Source: Frigoribacterium sp. CG_9.8 (lineage in GTDB: Bacteria; Actinomycetota; Actinomycetes; Actinomycetales; Microbacteriaceae). From it: a stretch of DNA of 64,000 nucleotides. Below the pieces are notes generated by a model. It was not told the origin of the DNA, did not search any database, and saw only the letters and a list, made by a program, of their open reading frames with translations. Shown here in pieces: positions 44,726-53,554 of the stretch. Positions within the stretch are counted from its first letter, which is position 1; every line of letters starts with the position of its first letter. The stretch covers positions 62,001-126,000 of the forward strand of contig NZ_JADOVH010000006.1 of NCBI RefSeq assembly GCF_015751965.1, in the 5' to 3' direction. Made by a program: the position numbers and the translations under genes.

Positions 44726-45312
44726 CCCGGCTGCTGATCATCGGCCCGCCCGGGGCGGGCAAAGGTACGCAGTCAGCTCGTTTGCTCGAGAACTTCGCCA
44801 TCCCGGCGATCGCCACCGGTGACATCTTTCGGAAGAACATCAAGGAAGAGACCCCACTCGGCATCGAAGTGAAGGCGATTGTGGATGCCGGCGATTACGT
44901 TCCGGACACTCTGACCAACGCGCTCGTCAGTGGCCGTCTCGCCGAGGGGGATGCCCTCGAGGGGTTCCTCCTCGATGGGTACCCCCGAACTCTTAAGCAG
45001 GTGACGTACCTCGACGAACTGCTCGCGGGCAGGGGTCAGTCGCTTGATGCGGTGATCCAGCTCGTTGCCGACCAGGAGGAGGTGGTCGCACGGCTGCGAA
45101 AACGTGCGATTGCAGAGGGTCGCACCGATGATACGGAAGATGCGATCCGTCATCGCCAGCAGGTATACAGCCACGAGACCACACCGCTGATCGCCGTCTA
45201 CCGTGATCGCGCGCTACTGATTGAGGTCGACGGGCTCGGTGAGATCGACGAGGTGAGCTCGCGCATCAGTGACGCACTTGCTGCCCGCGGAATCGTGGCT
45301 GCGGCTAAGTGA
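44722..45312 (+). CDS. adk: Adenylate kinase (short-lid type)
   Basis: The 196-aa enzyme converts ATP and AMP to two ADP. It has the P-loop [16 protein letters not shown], the [11 protein letters not shown] motif, and a short lid ([18 protein letters not shown]) without the zinc-type insertion. The start is TTG, overlapping the secY stop by four bases, and its own stop overlaps map. Its position between secY and map is typical for Gram-positives. Confidence 0.97.
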   Translation: MTRLLIIGPPGAGKGTQSARLLENFAIPAIATGDIFRKNIKEETPLGIEVKAIVDAGDYVPDTLTNALVSGRLAEGDALEGFLLDGYPRTLKQVTYLDELLAGRGQSLDAVIQLVADQEEVVARLRKRAIAEGRTDDTEDAIRHRQQVYSHETTPLIAVYRDRALLIEVDGLGEIDEVSSRISDALAARGIVAAAK

Positions 45313-46139
45313 GCCTCCGCAAAAATATTTATAAGACACCGGCGGAGTTGCGGCTCATGGTCGCGCCGGGATTAGCCACCGCAGCATCCCTCGCCGCTGT
45401 TCGATCCGCCATCAGGGCTGGCATCTCGACCGGTGAACTCGATGCGATAGCGGAGGCGACAATCCGTGGGCTCGGTGCCGTCCCGAACTTCATGAAAGAG
45501 CCGGGTTACCGACACACGATCTGCTCTTCGGTCAATGACGACGTCGTGCACGGTATCCCGGGCCCCCGCCTTCTCGAGCCGGGGGACATCGTGTCGATCG
45601 ACAGCGGAGCAGAGCTTGGCGGGTGGAACGGAGACGCGGCGATCAGCGTGGTCGTGCCTGATCCGTCCCGCCTGCCCGTTGTGGCTGAGCGGCAGAAGCT
45701 CTCGGATGTCACCGAACAGTCGCTCTGGCGCGGTATTGCCGCACTGGCTACGGTCGCCTATTTGAACCACATCGGCGGCGAGATCGAGGACTACATCGAG
45801 TCCCAGGGGAGCTACGGAATCCTTGAGGACTACGTCGGCCACGGTATCGGCCGTTCAATGCACGAGGAGCCACCGGTATTCAATTACCGGGTGCGCGAGC
45901 GTGGGCCGCAGGTGAAGCCGGGTCTCGTCGTGGCCATCGAACCGATGGTGACGCTCGGCGGTATCGAGACCTTCACCCGAGACGATGACTGGACCGTCGC
46001 AACCCGTGACGGCATGGTGGCGGCGCATTGGGAGCACTCGGTAGCGGTTCACGCCGGTGGAATCTGGGTGCTCACGGCCGAAGACGGCGGTGCTGCAGGA
46101 CTCGCCCCGCTTGGGGTGGTCCCGGTGCCGATTGCCTGA
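45309..46139 (+). CDS. map: Methionine aminopeptidase type I
   Basis: The 276-aa M24 metallopeptidase removes N-terminal methionine from nascent proteins. Expected metal ligands appear in [17 protein letters not shown] (two Asp), [15 protein letters not shown] (His), [10 protein letters not shown] (Glu) and WEHSVAV (Glu). The substrate-pocket [15 protein letters not shown] is intact. The start is GTG with a four-base overlap with adk. The C-terminus has a short Gly/Ala/Pro tail. A terminator-like hairpin follows. Confidence 0.96.
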   Translation: MSLRKNIYKTPAELRLMVAPGLATAASLAAVRSAIRAGISTGELDAIAEATIRGLGAVPNFMKEPGYRHTICSSVNDDVVHGIPGPRLLEPGDIVSIDSGAELGGWNGDAAISVVVPDPSRLPVVAERQKLSDVTEQSLWRGIAALATVAYLNHIGGEIEDYIESQGSYGILEDYVGHGIGRSMHEEPPVFNYRVRERGPQVKPGLVVAIEPMVTLGGIETFTRDDDWTVATRDGMVAAHWEHSVAVHAGGIWVLTAEDGGAAGLAPLGVVPVPIA

Positions 46140-46147
46140 CCTGTTGC

Positions 46148-46183
46148 ACGTCGCGATGCCGCTCGGTGCGGGGTTCGCGACGT
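46148..46183 (+). terminator. Hairpin terminator after map
   Basis: ACGTCGCGA (46148-46156) pairs perfectly with TCGCGACGT (46175-46183); inside, CCGC (46159-46162) can pair with GCGG (46168-46171). It lies 9 bases after the map stop. No T-run follows, so efficiency is uncertain. Confidence 0.6.
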
Positions 46184-46243
46184 CGTTCGTGGCGCTGTTG
46201 CTCTCGCTGTTCGTGACGAGCGAATGCGTAGTATAAGCACAAG

Positions 46244-46271
46244 TTGGCAAAACGCCCGGGATTGGCATAAG
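46244..46271 (+). promoter_or_regulatory. Candidate infA/alpha operon promoter (TTGGCA-N16-CATAAG)
   Basis: TTGGCA (46244-46249) and CATAAG (46266-46271) are 16 bases apart in the 228-bp gap between map and infA, downstream of the map hairpin. A second AT-rich GTATAAG occurs at 46231-46237. Either could drive the alpha operon. Confidence 0.35.
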
Positions 46272-46367
46272 CTCGTCCCTTGGTGTCAACTGCCAGGTTA
46301 ACTCTGTCTGAATCACCACAATCCAACCGCACGACCAGCAATCAATACTTTTAGCGACGAAGAGGCA

Positions 46368-46589
46368 ATGGCCAAAAAAGACGGTGTCATCGAAATCGAG
46401 GGTGCAGTAGTCGAAGCTCTGCCCAACGCAATGTTTCGCGTTGAGCTGACCAACGGTCACAAAGTACTCGCCCATATTTCGGGGAAGATGCGCCAGCACT
46501 ACATCCGCATCCTTCCTGAGGATCGTGTGATCGTGGAGCTGAGCCCCTACGACCTGACCCGCGGCCGGATCGTCTACCGCTACAAGTAG
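46368..46589 (+). CDS. infA: Translation initiation factor IF-1
   Basis: The 73-aa IF-1 is a complete OB-fold protein: [26 protein letters not shown], then [44 protein letters not shown] as conserved end, quoted here in parts. It blocks the A-site during initiation. GAAGAGG precedes the ATG. It starts the alpha operon, followed by rpmJ after 86 bp. Confidence 0.97.
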   Translation: MAKKDGVIEIEGAVVEALPNAMFRVELTNGHKVLAHISGKMRQHYIRILPEDRVIVELSPYDLTRGRIVYRYK

Positions 46590-46628
46590 CGCCATCCCGG
46601 CGAACGACTGCAGGAAAGTAACGGCCTG

Positions 46629-46645
46629 TTCGGCGAAATGCCGAA
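46629..46645 (+). promoter_or_regulatory. Short hairpin between infA and rpmJ
   Basis: TTCGGC (46629-46634) pairs with GCCGAA (46640-46645) over a GAAAT loop, 30 bases before rpmJ. Six-bp stem; no T-run. Confidence 0.35.
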
Positions 46646-46675
46646 TCGGTACGAAGACAGCGAAAGAAGAAAACA

Positions 46676-46792
46676 ATGAAGGTCGCTCCCAGCGTTAAGC
46701 CCATGTGCGAGCACTGCCGCGTGATCCGTCGCAACGGCAACGTCATGGTCATCTGCAAGAACAACCCGCGTCACAAGCAGCGCCAGGGCTAG
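46676..46792 (+). CDS. rpmJ: 50S ribosomal protein L36 (zinc-binding form)
   Basis: This 38-aa gene begins [20 protein letters not shown] and ends [10 protein letters not shown]. Cys11, Cys14, Cys27 and the following His form the zinc site of the C+ type L36. It follows infA, the usual place, and precedes rpsM by 192 bp. Its small size makes it easy to miss. The sequence match to actinobacterial L36 is clear. Confidence 0.96.
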   Translation: MKVAPSVKPMCEHCRVIRRNGNVMVICKNNPRHKQRQG

Positions 46793-46984
46793 TCGAGGGT
46801 GGCCAGCGGCCAATTCGACTGCCGGGTCGGCACGGGCTTCGCGTCCATGTCTAACCGGTACGCATAACTCAATACGCACATCACATAGCAACACCAGAAC
46901 CGGTTTCAGCCGGGGACACCAGCGGTCGGAGGCCGTTGCACCGGTGCTGCTACAGACCTCCACTCACAACCAGGAGAAGCCACA

Positions 46985-47359
46985 ATGGCTCGTCTAGCAG
47001 GAGTCGATATCCCGCGCGATAAGCGCGTCGAAGTCGCATTGACCTACATCTACGGTGTTGGCCGCACGAGGGCACTCAAGACCCTCGCGGACACCGAAAT
47101 CAGCGGAGAAATCCGCGTCAAGGACCTCACCGATGACCAGCTCATCGCGCTCCGCGACTACGTCGAAGGAAACTTCAAGGTAGAGGGTGACCTCCGTCGC
47201 GAGGTCGCCGCAGACATCCGTCGCAAGGTCGAAATCGGCAGCTACCAGGGCATTCGTCATCGCCGTGGCCTTCCGGTTCACGGACAGCGCACCAAGACCA
47301 ACGCTCGCACCCGTAAGGGCCCGAAGCGCACCGTCGCCGGCAAGAAGAAGGCCCGATAG
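46985..47359 (+). CDS. rpsM: 30S ribosomal protein S13
   Basis: The 124-aa S13 bridges the subunits from the 30S head. It starts [29 protein letters not shown] and has the conserved [29 protein letters not shown] block in its C-terminal half, quoted here in parts. It is complete, with AGGAG before the ATG, and lies 42 bp ahead of rpsK. Confidence 0.98.
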   Translation: MARLAGVDIPRDKRVEVALTYIYGVGRTRALKTLADTEISGEIRVKDLTDDQLIALRDYVEGNFKVEGDLRREVAADIRRKVEIGSYQGIRHRRGLPVHGQRTKTNARTRKGPKRTVAGKKKAR

Positions 47360-47401
47360 CGAGCATCGCTCGCATCGCCATACAGGTTTTAGGAGAACAC
47401 C

Positions 47402-47800
47402 ATGGCAGCACCAAAATCGGCCGCTCGCAAGCCGCGTCGTAAAGAAAAGAAGAACGTCGCAGTGGGCCAGGCTCACATCAAGTCGACATTCAACAACACC
47501 ATCGTTACCATCACCGACCCGACCGGGGCCGTGCTGAGCTGGGCGTCGTCAGGAACCGTGGGCTTCAAGGGCTCGCGCAAGTCGACCCCGTTCGCGGCTC
47601 AGCTCTCGGCAGAGTCTGCTGCTCGCCAGGCGCAGGAGCACGGTGTCAAGAAGGTCGACGTCTTCGTCAAGGGACCCGGCTCAGGCCGCGAGACCGCGAT
47701 CCGTTCTCTCCAGGCTGCTGGCCTCGAGGTCGGATCGATCAACGACGTCACCCCCCAAGCACACAACGGATGCCGTCCGCCGAAGCGACGCAGAGTGTAG
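47402..47800 (+). CDS. rpsK: 30S ribosomal protein S11
   Basis: The 132-aa S11 lies on the 30S platform near the E site. The core includes [29 protein letters not shown] and ends [18 protein letters not shown]. In many actinobacteria rpsD follows; here it is missing and rpoA comes next after a 221-bp gap with two hairpins. Confidence 0.98.
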   Translation: MAAPKSAARKPRRKEKKNVAVGQAHIKSTFNNTIVTITDPTGAVLSWASSGTVGFKGSRKSTPFAAQLSAESAARQAQEHGVKKVDVFVKGPGSGRETAIRSLQAAGLEVGSINDVTPQAHNGCRPPKRRRV

Positions 47801-47852
47801 GCGTAAAGCGCCACACCCTGCGTCCGGTTCAGCAGCGAGCGCCAGCGAGCGG

Positions 47853-47891
47853 CTCGAGACCCCTGACAGCACCGCGAGACGGGATCTCGAG
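47853..47891 (+). promoter_or_regulatory. Hairpin between rpsK and rpoA
   Basis: CTCGAGA-C-CCC (47853-47863) pairs with GGG-A-TCTCGAG (47881-47891), seven plus three pairs and one mismatch. It may attenuate or process the transcript between rpsK and rpoA, at the point where rpsD usually lies. Confidence 0.45.
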
Positions 47892-47981
47892 GGGCCAACT
47901 CGACCAAGACGCTTCCAATTTTTACAAGCACCACCGATCACAACTCAATACAACGACGGGCCCGCCACCCGCCGCACGCAC

Positions 47982-48003
47982 AAGTGTCAAATAGCGGACA
48001 CTT
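47982..48003 (+). promoter_or_regulatory. Hairpin adjoining the rpoA ribosome-binding site
   Basis: AAGTGTC (47982-47988) pairs with GACACTT (47997-48003) over an 8-base loop. It ends five bases before GAAAGGA, the likely ribosome-binding site of rpoA, so it may influence initiation. Confidence 0.45.
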
Positions 48004-48021
48004 CGCCGAAAGGAATCACCA

Positions 48022-49017
48022 GTGCTGATTGCACAGCGTCCAACTCTTACCGAAGAGAACATTTCCGAGTTCCGTTCACGGTTCATCATCGAGCCGCTTG
48101 AACCCGGTTTCGGTTACACCCTTGGCAACTCGCTTCGTCGCACGCTTCTCTCCTCGATCCCGGGAGCTGCTGTGACGAGCATCCGGATCGATGGCGTGCT
48201 GCATGAGTTCTCGACGATCGCCGGTGTGAAGGAAGACGTCACCGAGATCATCCTGAATATCAAGGGGCTCGTCGTCTCGAGCGAGCACGACGAGCCGATC
48301 ACTGCATATCTGCGCAAGCAGGGCGCTGGCCAGGTTACCGCCGCGGACATTTCGGCTCCGGCCGGTGTCGAGATCCATAACCCTGAGCTCGTTATCGCAA
48401 CGCTCAACGACAAGGCGAAATTCGAGCTCGAGCTGACCATTGAACGTGGCCGTGGCTACGTATCGGCAACGCAGAACCGCAATGAGTTCAGCGAAGCCGG
48501 GCAGATTCCGATCGACTCGATCTATTCGCCGGTGCTCAAGGTCACCTACCGCGTCGAGGCGACGCGTGCCGGAGAGCGCACCGACTTCGATCGCCTCGTG
48601 GTGGATGTCGAGACCAAGAACGCGATCACCCCTCGTGACGCTATTGCCTCGGCCGGTCGCACATTGACCGAGCTATTCGGGTTGGCTCGTGAGCTCAACT
48701 CGGCTGCGGAGGGAATTGAGATCGGTCCGGCTCCGGTCGACGCCGTGCTCTCGAACGAACTCAGCATGCCCATCGAGGACCTCGACCTGTCTGTGCGCAG
48801 CTACAACTGCCTGAAGCGCGAGGGCATCAACTCCGTCAACGAACTGGTTGCTCTCTCGGAGACGCAACTGATGAACATCCGCAACTTCGGGCAGAAGTCG
48901 GTCGATGAGGTCAGGGACAAGCTCATTGAGCTTGGCCTAAGCCTCAAAGACACCGTGCCCGGATTTGATGGCGCGCACTTCTACAGCGGCTATGACGACG
49001 TCGAAGAAGCAAACTAG
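48022..49017 (+). CDS. rpoA: RNA polymerase alpha subunit
   Basis: The 331-aa alpha subunit has the N-terminal assembly domain ([35 protein letters not shown] region) and the C-terminal domain that binds UP elements and activators ([37 protein letters not shown]). It is full length. The start is GTG with AAAGGA upstream. rplQ follows 40 bp later. Confidence 0.98.
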   Translation: MLIAQRPTLTEENISEFRSRFIIEPLEPGFGYTLGNSLRRTLLSSIPGAAVTSIRIDGVLHEFSTIAGVKEDVTEIILNIKGLVVSSEHDEPITAYLRKQGAGQVTAADISAPAGVEIHNPELVIATLNDKAKFELELTIERGRGYVSATQNRNEFSEAGQIPIDSIYSPVLKVTYRVEATRAGERTDFDRLVVDVETKNAITPRDAIASAGRTLTELFGLARELNSAAEGIEIGPAPVDAVLSNELSMPIEDLDLSVRSYNCLKREGINSVNELVALSETQLMNIRNFGQKSVDEVRDKLIELGLSLKDTVPGFDGAHFYSGYDDVEEAN

Positions 49018-49057
49018 GCACTCGGTACCTAACCTTTCACACCTGGAGAAATGACTA

Positions 49058-49606
49058 ATGGCTGCACCAACTAAGGGACCCCGCCTCGGCGGTGGACCGG
49101 CGCACGAGCGCCTCATGCTTGCGAACCTCGCGGCTGCCCTGTTCACCCACAAGAGCATCAAGACGACCGAGACGAAGGCCAAGCGCATGCGTCCTCTTGT
49201 CGAGAGGCTCATTACCTTTGCCAAGCGTGGGGATCTCCATGCGCGTCGCCGCGTTCTCGCGACCATCGGCGATAAGACTGTTGTGCACGAACTGTTCACC
49301 GAGATTGCGCCGCTTGTCGAGTTCCGAGAGGGTGGCTACACGCGCATCACGAAGCTCGGCTTCCGTAAGGGCGACAACGCGTCGATGGTGCAGATCGAGC
49401 TGGTGCTTGAGCCTGTAACTCCGAAGCCGAAGTCGGCGAAGAAGGCCGCGAAGGCTGAAGCGCCTGTGGAGGCACCTGTTGTCGCCGCGATGGAGACTGC
49501 AGCTTCTGAGGATGCTGCGGTGGCTGAGGATGCTGCTGTTTCTGAGGATGCTGCGGTGGCTGAGGATGCTGCTGTTTCTGAGGATGCTGCCCCCGAGGCA
49601 AAATAA
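49058..49606 (+). CDS. rplQ: 50S ribosomal protein L17 with repeat-bearing tail
   Basis: The first ~120 residues are a standard L17 ([32 protein letters not shown]... up to [13 protein letters not shown]). The remaining ~60 residues are Ala/Lys/Glu-rich and end with an acidic repeat ([12 protein letters not shown]) coded by 36-bp tandem units. It ends the alpha operon and is followed by a 12-bp-stem terminator. Confidence 0.97.
   Translation: MAAPTKGPRLGGGPAHERLMLANLAAALFTHKSIKTTETKAKRMRPLVERLITFAKRGDLHARRRVLATIGDKTVVHELFTEIAPLVEFREGGYTRITKLGFRKGDNASMVQIELVLEPVTPKPKSAKKAAKAEAPVEAPVVAAMETAASEDAAVAEDAAVSEDAAVAEDAAVSEDAAPEAK
49505..49590. repeat. 36-bp tandem repeat inside the rplQ tail (2.4 copies)
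   Basis: Copy 1 at 49505-49540, copy 2 at 49541-49576, partial copy at 49577-49590. Each unit is two diverged 18-mers encoding SEDAAV and AEDAAV. Copies 1 and 2 are identical, which suggests recent expansion. Confidence 0.92.
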
Positions 49607-49622
49607 CCCTGCACTGAAAGGT

Positions 49623-49649
49623 ATGACCCCGTCCACCGGACGGGGTCAT
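49623..49649 (+). terminator. Alpha operon terminator after rplQ
   Basis: ATGACCCCGTCC (49623-49634) pairs perfectly with GGACGGGGTCAT (49638-49649) over the loop ACC, 17 bases after the rplQ stop, followed by TTTCC. Confidence 0.85.
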
Positions 49650-49679
49650 TTCCAATTAAACGACCCCTCCCCGCTGTTC

Positions 49680-49732
49680 AACTGTCAAAGAGTGTCGCCT
49701 AATGGGACCGCTTGCGACACTCTTTGACAGTT
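49680..49732. repeat. 19-bp perfect inverted repeat between convergent genes
   Basis: AACTGTCAAAGAGTGTCGC (49680-49698) is repeated inverted at 49714-49732, with a 15-base loop. It lies between rplQ and the convergent acyltransferase gene, so a bidirectional terminator is plausible. The long perfect arms would also fit a small inverted-repeat element. No T-run or transposase is present. Confidence 0.75.
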
Positions 49733-49741
49733 CAACGGAGG

Positions 49742-49781
49742 ATTGGGGGATTGGGGGATTGGGGGATTGGGGGATTGGGGG
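49742..49781. repeat. Five tandem copies of ATTGGGGG
   Basis: The octamer ATTGGGGG is repeated five times without change, followed by AGGGGAG. The five runs of five guanines can form a G-quadruplex on the plus strand. The array ends 7 bases before the complement of the acyltransferase stop codon. Confidence 0.92.
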
Positions 49782-49788
49782 AGGGGAG

Positions 49789-51834
49789 TTAGGGGGGCGT
49801 CGCGGGCAAGAGTGGCCCGGGAGCGTCGGGGGGAGCGAATGGACCGCGCGGGCCTGCGAAAGCTGGTAGCCGAGTAAGCCGCTGAAGGGCATCCGTCACG
49901 GCGCGTACGTAGATGACTCCGCCCGCCGACCCAGGGTGGATTTGATCCCGCGCAAGAAGGTCGAGTCGCGACGAGATCGCATCGCGCCAGTCGGCGAGCT
50001 CGACCGAGCGGTATTGCTGTGCGAATTGGGTGAGGGTGTCGTTGACCCCGTCGGTCCAGCCCCGGGGTGCCTGCACATTCACGACAATGATCTCGTGGCT
50101 GGCACCGACGATAGATCGGATCTGGTCGAGCGACTCGCGATCGATCGGCCCGTTGGTTCCGAGACCGATGAGCAGCACCGGCCGCAGCGTGCCGGAGTCG
50201 CGCATCCCCTGCACGATCGCCGGGGCCGATGACAGTTGCCGCGACACGACGGCATTGATCTGGATGCCAGGGAACCCGGCCTGCAGCTCGGGAGCAGAGG
50301 CGAGCATGACGGAATCGCCGATCGCGTCGATCTGATCCCCGCGTGGAACAGCGGGGGCCAGCAGGGGAGGAGCCGGCAGCGGGGGCGCCGCAAGCGAAGC
50401 AGGCGGTGAGGCAGGCGGCGAGGCAGCTGGCGACGCATCGGGTGACCCGGTCGAGGGCGAAGGTGTTACGGGGGGCGTTGCGCGCGAAGAGGGCTGGGGG
50501 GTGGCGGGCGCCACCGACTTCTTCCCCCGATCGATCAGCGCCTGCGCATCGGTCGTTCCCGGATCGGCGGCGATGGCGACACCGGTGGCGCCCATGAAGG
50601 CCACGATGAGAAGCGTGGCTGTCACGATCGCGGTGATACGCGCTGCCGGCCTCGGGCGTGGGCCGAGCCATCCCGCAATGGCGGCGCGATACCCCAATTG
50701 GTGGATCGGCTGTTCGACGAAGCGGTAGGACATCATTGCCGCCGCGACCGTGATGGCCAGCGCGATTGCGGCGATCAACCAACCGCCCGCACTCGGCGAC
50801 ACGGTTGGCAGTGCGGCCGTTACCAGCACCCACACCGGCCAGTGCCAGAGATAGAGCCCGTAAGAACGTTCACCGATCCAGCGCAGCGGATGCCAGTCGA
50901 GAGCGACACTGACAGGGGAGATGGGGGAGATGACCGTGCCAGCAATCGCCAGTGCTGCAAGCACCGCGACGAGTGCCAGCCCGCCACGCTCGGTGAGCGG
51001 GGCACCCTCAGGGAGTCCGAGGGCGATGGCGACGATCCCCACGATCGAGAATGCCGCGATTGCCGGGAGCACACGGCGCGCCAGAGCTGCGCTGCTCGCT
51101 GGCCAGTCGCGATGCAGTATGGCGAGGGCAGCACCGATTGCGAGGCCGAAGCTGTGGGTGTCGCTGCCGTAGTAGACCCGGGTGGGGTCCCCGGCCGCCG
51201 CGAGAATGGTCATCGCCGCGGCGGATGCGACCGCGATCGTGAGGACGATGAGCACTCGTGCCGCCCGCGAACGCACCGCGAGCACGAGAAGGATTACCAG
51301 TGGCCAGGCCAGGTAGAACTGCTCCTCGACCGCGAGCGACCAGAGGTTGCGAAACAGCTCCGGTGCGGTCTCGTCGAAATAATTCTGGGCTGCGGCGATC
51401 GACAGCCAGTTGCTGCTGAAAGTCGCGGCTCCGAACACCTGGCGCCCCAGGTGCACGAGAGGATTGCCGCCGATCAAGAGGGCGGCGGATGCCGACACCA
51501 CCACGACAAGGCCGAGAGCGGGGAGCAGGCGTCGGGCCCGACGCATCCAGAACCTGCCGAGCCGGATGCGGCCGTGCGCATCCTTCTCACGCACCAGAAC
51601 TGCGGTGATGAGGTATCCGCTGATCACGAAGAAGACATCGACACCGATGAATCCGCCGGGGAGGATGCCAGACCCCAGGTGGTAGAGCACTACGGTCACC
51701 ACAGCGAGGGCACGGAGGCCGTCGAGACCGGGGAGTCGCGCCGATCGGGAGCCGCCCAACGATGAGTCGCCGCTATTCGGCATCCGCGCGCACGCGGAAG
51801 CCGGAGGATCGAGAACGCTGGGCGAGGACGACAT
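49789..51834 (-). CDS. Membrane acyltransferase (OafA type) with SGNH-like C-terminal domain
   Basis: The 681-aa protein has an acyltransferase-3 membrane domain of about ten helices: LPGLDGLRALAVVTVVLYHLG with the catalytic histidine, IGVDVFFVISGYLI, and FRNLWSLAVEEQFYL. A Pro/Ala/Ser-rich linker follows (near 445-510), then an SGNH-like domain with GDSVML, GLGTNGP and DQIHPG, the last holding the expected Asp-His pair. Such fusions O-acetylate cell-wall or surface polysaccharides. The ATG at 51834 is 85 bp from the divergent truA start. The C-terminal residues are Pro-rich, next to the G-rich octamer array. Confidence 0.9.
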   Translation of the reverse strand: MSSSPSVLDPPASACARMPNSGDSSLGGSRSARLPGLDGLRALAVVTVVLYHLGSGILPGGFIGVDVFFVISGYLITAVLVREKDAHGRIRLGRFWMRRARRLLPALGLVVVVSASAALLIGGNPLVHLGRQVFGAATFSSNWLSIAAAQNYFDETAPELFRNLWSLAVEEQFYLAWPLVILLVLAVRSRAARVLIVLTIAVASAAAMTILAAAGDPTRVYYGSDTHSFGLAIGAALAILHRDWPASSAALARRVLPAIAAFSIVGIVAIALGLPEGAPLTERGGLALVAVLAALAIAGTVISPISPVSVALDWHPLRWIGERSYGLYLWHWPVWVLVTAALPTVSPSAGGWLIAAIALAITVAAAMMSYRFVEQPIHQLGYRAAIAGWLGPRPRPAARITAIVTATLLIVAFMGATGVAIAADPGTTDAQALIDRGKKSVAPATPQPSSRATPPVTPSPSTGSPDASPAASPPASPPASLAAPPLPAPPLLAPAVPRGDQIDAIGDSVMLASAPELQAGFPGIQINAVVSRQLSSAPAIVQGMRDSGTLRPVLLIGLGTNGPIDRESLDQIRSIVGASHEIIVVNVQAPRGWTDGVNDTLTQFAQQYRSVELADWRDAISSRLDLLARDQIHPGSAGGVIYVRAVTDALQRLTRLPAFAGPRGPFAPPDAPGPLLPATPP

Positions 51835-51919
51835 AATGAATCACCTCGAGTTTCGTCGCGACCGAGCGAGAGGTCAACTCCGCGGGTCGTCGCACACCAT
51901 TCGATCTAAGCTGTGAGGC

Positions 51920-52927
51920 GTGAGCGTCGAAAATCTCCCAGGCGCGATAATCCTGCACGGTCCGCCGGAAGTGTCGGGACCCGCTCCAGGAAAGACCCGA
52001 ATCCGGCTCGACCTGTCGTATGACGGCGGAAACTTCCTTGGCTGGTCGTCGCAGCCCGGTCTGCGCACCATTCAGGGTGAACTCGAGTCGGCACTGGCAA
52101 TCATCTTCGGCAAGCACGGGCCGGTGGAGCCGCTCACTGTCGCCGGTCGCACCGACGCCGGGGTGCACGCGACGGGGCAGGTGGCGCATCTCGACGTGAC
52201 GAAGGAGCAGCTCGGAGTGCTGTCGCGTCCGCGTGGCAAGACTCCGCCGCTCGCGCCCGGAGAGCGATTTGACGGTCCGCGGGCCCTGGGCAGACGGCTC
52301 AACGGCATTGCTGGCCTGAATGCCGACATCTACGTGTCGCGCGGTTCCTTCGCCCCCGACGGTTTCGATGCGCGGTTCTCGGCGACTTGGCGGCGCTACC
52401 AGTACCGGGTGGCGGATGCCTCGGCCCCCCGAAATCCGCTGCTTCGGGGTCACACGGTCTGGTATCCGGCCGTGCTCGACCTCGATCGCATGAACCATGC
52501 CGCTGACGATCTTCTCGGCCTGCATGACTGGGCGGCGTTTTGCAAGCCGCGGGAGGGGGCGACGACGGTGCGCCACCTCGAGCATTTCCAGTGGACTCGC
52601 TCTGATGACGGGGTGTTGACCGCGGAGGTGCGGGCGGATGCGTTCTGCCACAGCATGGTGCGATCCCTCGTCGGGGCGACCATAGCGGTGGGGGAGTCCA
52701 AGCTCGAGTCGGCCCGGCTGGTGGAGTTGCGGGACGAACTCAACCGACCGAGCGAATTCAAGGTGCTTCCGGCAAAGGGGCTGACCCTTGTCGAGGTGGG
52801 GTATCCGCCAGAAGCGGAGCTGGCCGCCCGCGCGTTGACCACACGTAACCGGCGGCCGGTGGCCGCATCCGCGCCACCCGCATCCGGAATCGGGGCCGGT
52901 TTGACCGCAGTGGGCTCGAGCGACTAA
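51920..52927 (+). CDS. truA: tRNA pseudouridine synthase A
   Basis: The 335-aa enzyme makes pseudouridine at positions 38-40 of the tRNA anticodon arm. The catalytic aspartate is D79 in VAGRTDAGVHA; RIRLDLSYDGGNFLGW and the later RRYQYRVADA and HDWAAFCKP segments are typical. N- and C-terminal extensions (~24 and ~35 residues) make it longer than the usual ~265 aa. The start is GTG. It lies upstream of rplM-rpsI, as in many Gram-positives. Confidence 0.95.
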   Translation: MSVENLPGAIILHGPPEVSGPAPGKTRIRLDLSYDGGNFLGWSSQPGLRTIQGELESALAIIFGKHGPVEPLTVAGRTDAGVHATGQVAHLDVTKEQLGVLSRPRGKTPPLAPGERFDGPRALGRRLNGIAGLNADIYVSRGSFAPDGFDARFSATWRRYQYRVADASAPRNPLLRGHTVWYPAVLDLDRMNHAADDLLGLHDWAAFCKPREGATTVRHLEHFQWTRSDDGVLTAEVRADAFCHSMVRSLVGATIAVGESKLESARLVELRDELNRPSEFKVLPAKGLTLVEVGYPPEAELAARALTTRNRRPVAASAPPASGIGAGLTAVGSSD

Positions 52928-52992
52928 CCTTTACCCTTGGTGCACTCGCTGTATGCGGGCGGCATCACGAACTTGAGCCCTCCACCGGCAGC

Positions 52993-53018
52993 GTTCGCGG
53001 CGACATCGTCTCGCGAAC
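52993..53018 (+). promoter_or_regulatory. Hairpin in the rplM leader
   Basis: GTTCGCG (52993-52999) pairs with CGCGAAC (53012-53018); inside, GAC and GTC pair over ATC. It lies in the 148-bp gap between truA and rplM. In Escherichia coli L13 represses its own operon through a leader site; the same role here is only a suggestion. Confidence 0.5.
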
Positions 53019-53075
53019 ATCCATCGGAGTGGGATTCACGAACACCTCATTTCGACACTAGAAAGCAGTAGTACT

Positions 53076-53522
53076 GTGACGCGCACTTTCTCTCCCAAGC
53101 CCGAAGATGTCCAGCGTGATTGGGTCATCATCGACGCGACCGATATCGTTCTCGGGCGCCTCGCAACCCACGCGGCGGTCCTCCTTCGCGGCAAGCACAA
53201 GCCGACCTTCGCCCCGCACATGGATATGGGCGACTTCGTCATCATCATCAACGCCGAGAAGGTCGCCCTCACCGGTTCCAAGCTCGCGCAGAAGCGGGCC
53301 TACCGCCACTCGGGTTACCCGGGCGGGCTCAGCTCGATGACCTATATCGAGATGCTCGAGAAGCACCCGACCCGCGCGGTCGAGAAAGCGGTTCGCGGCA
53401 TGCTCCCGAAGAACTCGATCGGACGCGCCCAACTCACCAAGCTCAAGGTCTATGCCGGCGCCGAGCACCCCCACGCTGCACAGCAGCCCACGACCTACAC
53501 CCTCGGCCAGGTCGCGCAGTAG
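53076..53522 (+). CDS. rplM: 50S ribosomal protein L13
   Basis: The 148-aa L13 is an early 50S assembly protein. It begins [20 protein letters not shown] and has the [24 protein letters not shown] and AVRGMLPKN-type (here [11 protein letters not shown]) blocks. It is complete. The start is GTG. rpsI follows after 32 bp, the usual two-gene operon. Confidence 0.98.
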   Translation: MTRTFSPKPEDVQRDWVIIDATDIVLGRLATHAAVLLRGKHKPTFAPHMDMGDFVIIINAEKVALTGSKLAQKRAYRHSGYPGGLSSMTYIEMLEKHPTRAVEKAVRGMLPKNSIGRAQLTKLKVYAGAEHPHAAQQPTTYTLGQVAQ

Positions 53523-53554
53523 CGCGCACCGAAAAAATAAGGATTTCCAACATC

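Noticed and set aside
49680-49732. Insertion sequence end
   Set aside because: No transposase frame lies between or beside the arms and no target-site duplication is visible; kept only as an inverted repeat.
49685-50833. 382-codon minus-strand frame running through the inverted repeat and octamer array
   Set aside because: It overlaps the SGNH-like domain of the acyltransferase in another frame and is Arg/Ala/Pro noise.
50698-51765. 355-codon open frame on the plus strand opposite the acyltransferase
   Set aside because: The composition (Arg/Asp/Glu/His-rich) is that of an antisense frame, and the minus-strand frame has clear motifs.
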